The notes under the pieces were generated by a model. It had not been told where the DNA came from. It did no database searches and was given only the letters and a program-made list of their open reading frames with translations. A program made the translations under genes and the position numbers. From assembly GCA_029821455.1 (NCBI GenBank), contig JALGTI010000082.1, positions 1 to 11,539 on the forward strand: DNA of 11,539 nucleotides, read 5' to 3'. The stretch comes from Candidatus Zipacnadia bacterium (GTDB lineage Bacteria; Armatimonadota; Zipacnadia; Zipacnadales; Zipacnadaceae). Shown here piece after piece: positions 5,441 to 11,539 of this stretch. Within the stretch, counting starts at the first letter, position 1; every line of letters starts with the position of its first letter.

Positions 5441-7099
5441 ATGAAAGGCGCGGTACGAACGAAACTAATTGCTGTCCTGCTTGTGGTAGTGCTCATAGGA
5501 GGCGGGATCCTGCTGGCCAAAGTCCTGCGTGCTGGAAAAGCCGCCGAAGAGGCAGCAGTGGAGGAGGCAGCAGTGACGGTTGGCACCGTCAGTGCCCGCC
5601 GTGGCACAATGGAACGGAAACTCAGCTTCAGTGGCAGCCTAGAGGCTGATGTGGAGGTGGGGGTTGTTTCGAAGCTGCCGGGCAAGGTGGCGCGGGTTCT
5701 GGTGGAGGAGGGTGATACGGTGCAGCGCGGGCGGCTGTTGATAACGCTTGAGCGCAATGACCTGGCGGCGCAACGCCACCAGGCGCAAGGCGCCATCCAG
5801 GCAGCGCAGGCCCGCCTCAAACAGGCCCAAACCGGCACCGGGCTGCAGGAGGCCGAAAGTAGTACCTCAGTAGTAAGAGCGGAAGCTGTGCTCGCTTCAG
5901 CTAAGGCCCAACGCGACCAGGCACGTGTGAGTCTGGAGCTCATTGCCGCTGAAACCGGGCATGGCGTAGCCCAGGCCGAAGAGTCGGTGCGTCAGGCCGA
6001 AGCCCGCCTGGAAATGCTCAAGACCGGGGCTCGTGAACAGGAGAAGGAGCAAGCCCGCCAGGCGGTTCAGCAGGCCAAGGCCAACCTCGATACTGCCAAA
6101 AAGAATCTGGATCGCGCCCGGCAACTCCTTGATGCAGGCGCGGTCGCACAGCAGCAATACGACGCAGCGCAACTGCAGTATGACGTCGCGCTTGCAGGCT
6201 ACAACACTGCGACACAACAGTTGGACCTGATCGAGGAAGGGGCACGCAGCCAGGAAATCCGCATCGCCGAAGCTCAACTAGCGCAGGCGCAAACCGGCTT
6301 AGCCCTAGCCAAAGCGCATGAGGCGCGAGAGCAGATAGGCCGCCAGCAGTTGCAGGCTGCCGAAGAGCAGGTGCGGCAGGCGGAAGCCGCCTTGGAAATG
6401 GCCCAGGCCGCCGTCGCTCGCAATGTGGTCAGCCAGGAAGAGGTCGAGGCTGCCAGAGCCGGGCTGGCGCAGGCGCAAGCGAATCTTCAGTACATTGACG
6501 CCCAGATTGGCTACACGCAGATACGCGCGCCAGTGGCAGGGGTTGTGGTCAGGCGCAGTACCGAACCCGGCCAAGCCGCTGTGCCCGGTGTGCCTCTGCT
6601 GACGATCGTGGACAACCGTGACCTGTACGTTCGCGCGCAAGTCGCAGAAATGGATGTCGGCCTTCTCTATCAGGGGCAGGAAGCTGTTGTCACTATTGAC
6701 GCGCTCCGAAACGCCGAGTTTTCCGGCACCATCGCCCAGGTCATACCTGCCGCTGACCCCGAGTCGCGTACCTTCGAGGTGAAGGTGCGCGTGCCCAATT
6801 CCGATGACGAACTCACTCGCGGAATGTTTGCGCGAGTTACTGTAGTGATCGAACGGGCCGAAGATGCGGTCCTGGTGCCCCGGCATGCGGTAATAGACCG
6901 CGACGGTGAACAGGTCATGTATCTTGTGCAGGCAGGCCGGGTCGTTGAGAGGTCAGTAGTGACCGGTATTCAAGATGAAAACGAAGTTGTCATTACCGAA
7001 GGCGTTGAAGTCGGTGATGCAGTGATCGTTGAGGGTCAGACGCTGGTCCGCGCGGGGCAGCAAGTGCAGGCCAAGCCGGCTGAGGAGGGCAGCCGGTGA
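5441..7099 (+). CDS. RND periplasmic adaptor (membrane-fusion protein), extended hairpin
   Basis: The adaptor links the inner-membrane pump to the TolC channel. It has a transmembrane anchor at residues 8-28, and no lipobox cysteine is seen. The first half of the lipoyl/barrel-sandwich domain follows (about 61-104, SKLPGKVARVLVEEGDTVQ). A very long alanine-rich coiled coil runs from about 105 to 357. The second lipoyl half starts YTQIRAPVAGVVV (358-370). The beta-barrel includes LYVRAQVAEMDVG, and the membrane-proximal domain includes VLVPRHAVI. At 552 residues it is well above the usual 370-420, and all the excess is in the coiled coil. That region has two tip-like motifs, RARQLLDAGAVAQQQYDAA at 225-243 and AVARNVVSQEEVEAA near 324-338, plus a repeated GAR-x-QE element about 70 residues apart. 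ATG 5441 has AGGAG nine bases upstream. Its stop overlaps the pump start (GTGA). Confidence 0.92.
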   Translation: MKGAVRTKLIAVLLVVVLIGGGILLAKVLRAGKAAEEAAVEEAAVTVGTVSARRGTMERKLSFSGSLEADVEVGVVSKLPGKVARVLVEEGDTVQRGRLLITLERNDLAAQRHQAQGAIQAAQARLKQAQTGTGLQEAESSTSVVRAEAVLASAKAQRDQARVSLELIAAETGHGVAQAEESVRQAEARLEMLKTGAREQEKEQARQAVQQAKANLDTAKKNLDRARQLLDAGAVAQQQYDAAQLQYDVALAGYNTATQQLDLIEEGARSQEIRIAEAQLAQAQTGLALAKAHEAREQIGRQQLQAAEEQVRQAEAALEMAQAAVARNVVSQEEVEAARAGLAQAQANLQYIDAQIGYTQIRAPVAGVVVRRSTEPGQAAVPGVPLLTIVDNRDLYVRAQVAEMDVGLLYQGQEAVVTIDALRNAEFSGTIAQVIPAADPESRTFEVKVRVPNSDDELTRGMFARVTVVIERAEDAVLVPRHAVIDRDGEQVMYLVQAGRVVERSVVTGIQDENEVVITEGVEVGDAVIVEGQTLVRAGQQVQAKPAEEGSR

Positions 7100-10000
7100 A
7101 TCCTGCAAAGTTCTCGGTCAGCCGGCCTGTCACCGTCTTGATGGGGGTCTTGGCGGTCTTTGCGCTTGGCGTGGCTACTTTCATGCAACTCAAGGTGGAC
7201 TTGCTCCCTGACATCAGTTTCCCGGTCATTGCTGTAATCACGTATTACCCCGGCACCCCGCCCGAAGAGGTGGAAGAGTTCGTAACCAAGCCTATCGAAG
7301 AGGCGGCCGCAATCGTCGAGGACCTGGAAAGCGTCAGCTCCATCTCTAGCGAGGGTATCTCCGTCGTCATCATCGAGTTCGACTGGGGCAAGGATATGGA
7401 CTGGGCCGCCTTCGACGCTCGTGAGAAGGTGGACCCAGCCATCGAACGACTGCCCGAGGGCGCCCACCGCCCCATCATTGTGAAGATGGACCCATCCACG
7501 ATGATGCCCGTGATGACCATTGGCGTGACGGGCATGGAGGATATGCGGCGGCTCCGGGAAATCGCGGACGACTATATCAAGCCAGAGCTGGAGAAGATCC
7601 CGGGCGTTGCAGCGGCTAGCATCTATGGCGGATTGCAGCGAGAAATCCTAGTAGAGGTGAACAGACAGCGCCTCAAGGCGTACGGTCTCCCCATCGTGCA
7701 GGTCGAAAATGCGCTGCGGCGTGAAAACCTCAATGTTCCGATCGGCTTTACTACCGAAGGGTCACAGGAGTTCACCCTCCGTGTAACAGGCGAATTTCAA
7801 AGCGTAACTGAAATCCCCAATATCATCGTTGCGGTGCGCAACGGCGCGCCCATCTACCTGCGCGACCTGGCTGTGGTCAAGGATACCCACAAGGAGATAC
7901 GGAGTTACGCCCGCGTCAATGGCCAGCCCTGCGTGAGTTTGGCGATAATGAAAGAGGCGGTGGCCAACACTGTAGAGGTCTCCCACGCCGTTCACGCAGC
8001 CCTGGAATCTCTGCCAGAGAAGCTGCCCTCGGGCATAGAACTGACTGCCACCTTCGATCAGGCCGAGTTCATCGAAGACTCGCTTCATAACCTGTATGCT
8101 GTCGCCATTGAAGGCGCCCTGCTGGCGATGCTCATCATCTTCCTGTTCCTCGCCACCTTGCGAGGCACCCTCATCGCCGGCATCTCAATTCCCGTGTCTA
8201 TCCTGGCTACCTTTGTTCTGATGTACTTCCAGGATATGACTCTCAACATCATCACCATGGGGGGGCTGGTCCTGGCCATAGGGAGGATAATAGACGACTC
8301 GGTGGTGGTGCTGGAGAACATCTACCGGCATACCGAGGAAGGCGAACCGGCAGTGGCTGCCGCCGTCGGCGGCACCGGCGAGCTGGCTATGGCGATTATT
8401 GCCGTTACCCTTGCCACGATGTGTGTGTTCTTCCCGCTCCTCTTCGTGGGCGGTATGGTCTCCACGCTCTTCAGTCCGATGTCATTGGTAGTCATGTTTG
8501 GGCTTTTCGCCTCGCTTGTAGTTGCCCTCACAGTCATCCCAATGCTGGGCGCTCGCCTCATCCATCCGCACCCTAAGGGGGCTGCGGCAGCAGCGCAAAC
8601 AAGAGGTCTGCTGTCGCGCACGCTCGGGGCCTTTGACCGAGCATTCCGGGCGGTCGCCAACTGGTATCGGCGGGCGATTGAGTGGTGCCTGAATCATCGC
8701 GCTATCGTCACAGCCGTGGCGCTCGGGGTTTTCATCGCCAGCCTGCTACTCATTCCATTGGTCGGCTTCGAGTTCTTCCCTGAGATGGACACGGGTGACC
8801 TGCAACTAGTGGTGGAGACTCCGGTCGGATCTTCCGTGGAGCATACGAACGAGGTTGCCAAGCAGGTCGAGGCTATTATTGCGCAGGTCCCGGAACTGGA
8901 GAACATGGAGGTTTCGCTGGGCGAGAGCGAGGGGGGGCTGATGAGCATGGGCGGAGGTACTTCCGGCATCCGCGTGGCCAACTACCAGATCACTTTAGTC
9001 GACCGACAATTCCGCGACCGCACGACCACCGAGATCCAGAATGAGCTGCGCGACAAACTGGCACAGATCCCCGGTATAACTGCTCGTTTTCAGGAGAGGA
9101 TGGGAGGCGGCATGGGCGCCGACGTGGAGGTTACCATCAGCGGGGATGATCTGGCCGTGCTCAGTAGCTTGGGCAACCAGGCTCTGGAGAAGCTGGAGAT
9201 AGTATCTGGATTGTACGACCTTCGCCTGGACTGGGAACCGGGCACTCCTGAATACCAGGTATTAGTAGACCGCGATAAAGCCGGCCGGCTGGGTCTTGCG
9301 GCGGCCGATATCGCGCACACGCTGCAAACCCTAGTGCGGGGAACACGGGAACTCACCAAATACCGTGAGGCCGGGGAGGAATATGACATCACCGTGCGTG
9401 CACGGGAGGCCGACCGCGAGTGGATTGATGTAGTAAGAGGAACGGACATCATAACTCACGACGGCATTGCCGTTCCCCTCACCGAGGTGGCTACCATTCG
9501 CAGGGCCCTTGGGCCAACACAGATCAGTCGTGATGAACGACAACGTTCTGTGACCATCCAGGGGAGTAAATCGGTGCGTGCCCTAAGTGAGATAGTCGCC
9601 GACGTCGAGAATGAGCTAGCCACGATGGACTGGCCAGCGGGCTATCGCTACGAGATCGGGGGTTCTGAGGAGGACCGCCGTGAAGCTTTCGCCGGGATGG
9701 GCCTGGCCCTGGTAATGGGCGTGATTCTCATCTACCTCATCTTGGCTTCGCTCTTCGAATCGCTCATCCACCCGTTCACGATTATGTTAGCTATCCCCCT
9801 GGAGGTCATTGGGGTGTTTGGGGCGTTACTTCTGACCGGCACAAGCCTCAATATCATGGTGCTCCTAGGCATCCTGATGCTTACCGGCATTGTGGTCAGC
9901 AACTCTATCCTGCTAGTCCAGATGATCAACTTGCTGAGAGAGCGAGGGCTGCCCCTGCGCGAAGCGATAATCCAAGGCGGCTCGATCCGGCTGCGCCCGA

Positions 10001-10209
10001 TCCTGATGACCGCGATAGCCACTCTGTTTGCAATGATACCCCTGGCCATCGGTTTACGGGCCGGTTCCGAGATGTGGCGGCCACTGGGCATTACTGTTAT
10101 TGGCGGGCTGACCACTTCGACCGTCCTGACGCTGTTAGTAGTGCCGGTCGCATACAGCCTGTTTGAACAGGTATCCACTTCCCTGGCTAGACTGCTTCGC
10201 CTGCAATAG
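7096..10209 (+). CDS. RND multidrug efflux pump, SwrC/YerP-like subgroup
   Basis: This is the inner-membrane proton-driven exporter, a full-length 1037 residues. Twelve membrane segments can be placed: TM1 near 12-32, TM2-TM6 about 333-485, TM7 about 536-560, TM8-TM12 about 866-1025, with two large periplasmic domains between. N-terminal motifs VDLLPDISFPVIAVITYYPG and PPEEVEEFVTKPIEE are typical. In TM4, GRIIDDSVVVLENIYRH carries the proton-relay pair D400/D401; the arginine before it is what I recall for SwrC-like pumps. The AcrB Lys940 position is Ser935 (VVSNSILLV), while Arg967 and Thr972 (RLRPILMT) are kept. Start is a GTG inside the adaptor stop, with GAGGAGG seven bases upstream. The substrate cannot be told from sequence; hydrophobic antibiotics, detergents or lipopeptides are typical for relatives. 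It is not a CzcA-type metal pump by its TM4 motif. Confidence 0.93.
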   Translation: MNPAKFSVSRPVTVLMGVLAVFALGVATFMQLKVDLLPDISFPVIAVITYYPGTPPEEVEEFVTKPIEEAAAIVEDLESVSSISSEGISVVIIEFDWGKDMDWAAFDAREKVDPAIERLPEGAHRPIIVKMDPSTMMPVMTIGVTGMEDMRRLREIADDYIKPELEKIPGVAAASIYGGLQREILVEVNRQRLKAYGLPIVQVENALRRENLNVPIGFTTEGSQEFTLRVTGEFQSVTEIPNIIVAVRNGAPIYLRDLAVVKDTHKEIRSYARVNGQPCVSLAIMKEAVANTVEVSHAVHAALESLPEKLPSGIELTATFDQAEFIEDSLHNLYAVAIEGALLAMLIIFLFLATLRGTLIAGISIPVSILATFVLMYFQDMTLNIITMGGLVLAIGRIIDDSVVVLENIYRHTEEGEPAVAAAVGGTGELAMAIIAVTLATMCVFFPLLFVGGMVSTLFSPMSLVVMFGLFASLVVALTVIPMLGARLIHPHPKGAAAAAQTRGLLSRTLGAFDRAFRAVANWYRRAIEWCLNHRAIVTAVALGVFIASLLLIPLVGFEFFPEMDTGDLQLVVETPVGSSVEHTNEVAKQVEAIIAQVPELENMEVSLGESEGGLMSMGGGTSGIRVANYQITLVDRQFRDRTTTEIQNELRDKLAQIPGITARFQERMGGGMGADVEVTISGDDLAVLSSLGNQALEKLEIVSGLYDLRLDWEPGTPEYQVLVDRDKAGRLGLAAADIAHTLQTLVRGTRELTKYREAGEEYDITVRAREADREWIDVVRGTDIITHDGIAVPLTEVATIRRALGPTQISRDERQRSVTIQGSKSVRALSEIVADVENELATMDWPAGYRYEIGGSEEDRREAFAGMGLALVMGVILIYLILASLFESLIHPFTIMLAIPLEVIGVFGALLLTGTSLNIMVLLGILMLTGIVVSNSILLVQMINLLRERGLPLREAIIQGGSIRLRPILMTAIATLFAMIPLAIGLRAGSEMWRPLGITVIGGLTTSTVLTLLVVPVAYSLFEQVSTSLARLLRLQ

Positions 10210-10213
10210 GGCT

Positions 10214-10233
10214 GCACTGCAGGCAGTGCTTTG
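10214..10233 (+). terminator. Weak terminator-like palindrome after the pump gene
   Basis: GCACTGC (10214-10220) and GCAGTGC (10223-10229) are a perfect 7-base inverted repeat separated by AG, foldable as a six-pair stem with a CAGG loop, followed by only TTTG. The position, five bases after the pump stop, suits a terminator or a partial attenuator. The T-run is too short for a confident call, and the next gene may be reached by readthrough. Confidence 0.35.
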
Positions 10234-10262
10234 TGAAGCTGTTGACTGAGGGCAGGTGTGGA

Positions 10263-10928
10263 ATGAGGGCTTTCCGCATTGTAGTCATAGTCTGTTTCGC
10301 CCTCCTGACCTCGGTGGTGATGTTGCGTTGGGCCCTGAGCTATGTGGGGTGCCTGGGAACGGGCGCCAGAGCCTTGCCGCGCTTCCTCAACCCCGAGGAA
10401 TACGCCCGCGACCACTTCTATCGCAACCACCCCGGCGAAAAACCCCTCAACTGGAAAATCGCCCAGACAGCCCAGCAGTTCTACCAGCAAAAGCCAATGG
10501 GTCGTTTCGTTCTGGACAGCAACGACTGTAGCGACTTCGTGGACTGTGTGGTGGACGAGGCCCTGGGAGCCCAAGCGCGCTTCAACCGCAACTCCGATAA
10601 ACACATCTACATGAACCGCCCCGATATCTGGCAGTGGATTGCCTGGACCGGCAAGGAGCCGATCCAGCCCGGAGACATCCTCTATGTCCGCCACTCGCCC
10701 TGGTATCCACCGCGTGAGACGCGTCTTGGCCACATAGGGGTGGTGGGCGCTGATGGAATGGTGTATGATTTCGCCAAGCTCAAGAGTTGGTCGCAGGCCC
10801 GCTACGGTCGCAACCAGATAAGCTGGTTCGTGCGCCATTCACCGGATCGAGGTGAGATTATCATCGGACGCCTGGGCCCTGCTTATCGTTATTTGCTCAA
10901 GCCTCTGCCCCCTGCCGAAAGTCAGTGA
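10263..10928 (+). CDS. Membrane-anchored NlpC/P60-like cysteine peptidase candidate
   Basis: This 221-residue protein has an N-terminal hydrophobic segment (residues 5-21) that is a signal or anchor, placing the rest outside the inner membrane. The C-terminal part resembles the NlpC/P60 papain-like fold of peptidoglycan hydrolases. DSNDCSDFVD at 85-94 corresponds to the nucleophile motif DCSGFV (C89). IQPGDILYV at 134-142 matches the strand before the active-site loop. RLGHIGVVGADG at 154-165 matches GHVGIYVG with H157 as the catalytic histidine. The region between holds an unusual tryptophan-rich stretch, DIWQWIAWTG. ATG 10263 is preferred over an in-frame GTG at 10233 because it puts the hydrophobic segment at the N terminus and has AGG upstream. 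It may be read through from the pump operon. Activity could be amidase, endopeptidase or none; the fold call is fairly good, the role is open. Confidence 0.65.
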   Translation: MRAFRIVVIVCFALLTSVVMLRWALSYVGCLGTGARALPRFLNPEEYARDHFYRNHPGEKPLNWKIAQTAQQFYQQKPMGRFVLDSNDCSDFVDCVVDEALGAQARFNRNSDKHIYMNRPDIWQWIAWTGKEPIQPGDILYVRHSPWYPPRETRLGHIGVVGADGMVYDFAKLKSWSQARYGRNQISWFVRHSPDRGEIIIGRLGPAYRYLLKPLPPAESQ

Positions 10929-11015
10929 CGCGCAGCCTGACGCAGGAACAATTGCCACAGATAGGGAAAATAGGCCTTGGACGCAGCCACCCTGAACTCG
11001 AGATGAGAGGTCGCG

Positions 11016-11539
11016 ATGCGGCTACCGAGGCTGAGGCTGATTCACCTCATCTACCTGGCCGTCATCTACGTGGCCATTCTGGCCGCGGTGTCGCCGCTGC
11101 GGGGTTACGACCTGTGGTGGCACATTAGGACCGGCCAGTGGATATTGCAGCACCAGGACATCCCCCGCCACGACATCTTCTCCTACACCAGCGAGGGCAA
11201 GCCGTGGATTGCCCACGAGTGGGCTTTCGACATCCTCCTGGCACTTATTCACGACAATCTGGGCCTGCTGGGACTGATCTACTTCAAGGCACTGATGGCG
11301 GCGGCTACTTTGCTGCTGCTGGCGTGGCTGTGCCGGCGCTGGGGAACAAGTCCGCTGGTGATGGTGCTGGTCCTCGCTGGGGCGGTCGTCTGCATGGTCC
11401 CGTGGTTGAATGCCCGTCCGCAGATGGTGCTGATGCTGTTTGCCGTGGTCCTGCTGCATATTCTGCGCTCCTATCAGGAGGGCAGAAGGCAGGCTGCCTG
11501 GTGGCTGCCGCTGCTGTTCGTTGTGTGGGTGAACTTCCA
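11016..11539 (+). CDS. Multi-spanning membrane protein, N-terminal 174 residues (cut by window end)
   Basis: The frame is open from ATG 11016 (GAGAGG five bases upstream) to the window edge. Hydrophobic segments lie at about residues 9-26, 82-105, 113-129 and 136-150, with another beginning at 162. Between the first and second is a conserved-looking extracytoplasmic stretch: YDLWWHIRTGQWIL (31-44), then DIPRHDIFSYTSEGKPWIAHEWAFDILL (48-75). I recall this DxWWH ... DPFSYT ... HEW pattern from large polytopic membrane proteins in environmental bacteria. They are often left hypothetical or placed near GT-C glycosyltransferases and polysaccharide polymerases. ARPQ at 133-136 also fits that group. 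Function is not established. The 87-base gap to the preceding gene shows no clear promoter or terminator. Confidence 0.75.
   Translation, partial: MRLPRLRLIHLIYLAVIYVAILAAVSPLRGYDLWWHIRTGQWILQHQDIPRHDIFSYTSEGKPWIAHEWAFDILLALIHDNLGLLGLIYFKALMAAATLLLLAWLCRRWGTSPLVMVLVLAGAVVCMVPWLNARPQMVLMLFAVVLLHILRSYQEGRRQAAWWLPLLFVVWVNF

Noticed and set aside
5753..6514. DNA-level tandem repeats in the adaptor gene
   Set aside because: The CAGGC/GCGCAGG-rich repetition reflects alanine-glutamine codons of the coiled coil; no exact long DNA repeat was found, so only the protein-level duplication is reported.
9732..10838. Long open frame on the minus strand (368 codons)
   Set aside because: It lies antisense to the end of the pump gene and the NlpC-like gene, has no recognisable domain, and is explained by their codon bias.
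10925..11128. Plus-strand frame of 67 codons overlapping the last gene
   Set aside because: The sequence is a frame-shifted shadow of the membrane protein; the 11016 frame has the ribosome binding site and clear membrane segments.

Overview
The window looks like a piece of chromosome from a free-living diderm (two-membrane) bacterium, with G+C in the high fifties by eye. The diderm reading rests on a TolC-type outer-membrane protein, a periplasmic adaptor and an RND pump in one operon. The pump is of the SwrC/YerP-like type rather than the AcrB type, and the operon starts with a SpoVT/AbrB-fold regulator. That mix fits a deep-branching lineage of the Terrabacteria kind (for example Armatimonadota or a diderm Firmicute) better than a proteobacterium, but the taxonomic guess is weak. 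There is no sign of a phage, insertion sequence or CRISPR array.

Left half (1-3594), all on the minus strand, housekeeping. In transcription order from high to low coordinates it holds: thiE (thiamine phosphate synthase); a small basic protein of 52 residues with its own consensus promoter; a tRNA-Met (CAT); accB (biotin carrier of acetyl-CoA carboxylase); a broken homoserine dehydrogenase gene (hom); and the N-terminal part of thrC (threonine synthase), which runs off the window. hom carries two separate lesions. One is a deletion of about 55 bases that removes the catalytic lysine segment, and the other is a frameshift just before the ACT domain. thrC reads cleanly as far as it is visible.

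Middle (3595-3849) is an AT-rich divergent control region. A near-perfect sigma70-type promoter points right. A weaker promoter points left and overlaps it almost exactly. A TGAATT-N5-AATTCA dyad sits on the rightward start site and the leftward -35 element. This looks like a shared operator for thiE and the efflux operon.

Right half (3850-10209), plus strand, is a compact four-gene operon: AbrB-type regulator, TolC-like outer-membrane factor, membrane-fusion adaptor, RND pump. The genes overlap or nearly touch (8-base overlap, 6-base gap, 4-base overlap), so translation is probably coupled. Together they would form a complete envelope-spanning efflux pump with a self-encoded regulator. The adaptor is unusually long (552 residues) and has two tip-like motifs in an extended coiled-coil region.

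The right end (10210-11539) holds a weak terminator-like palindrome, a membrane-anchored NlpC/P60-like cysteine peptidase candidate, and the start of a multi-spanning membrane protein cut off by the window edge.

The most useful leads are the overlapping promoter/operator, the AbrB-efflux pairing, the duplicated adaptor hairpin, the decayed hom next to thrC, and the small basic protein apparently transcribed together with a tRNA. None is proven to be a new system from sequence alone.
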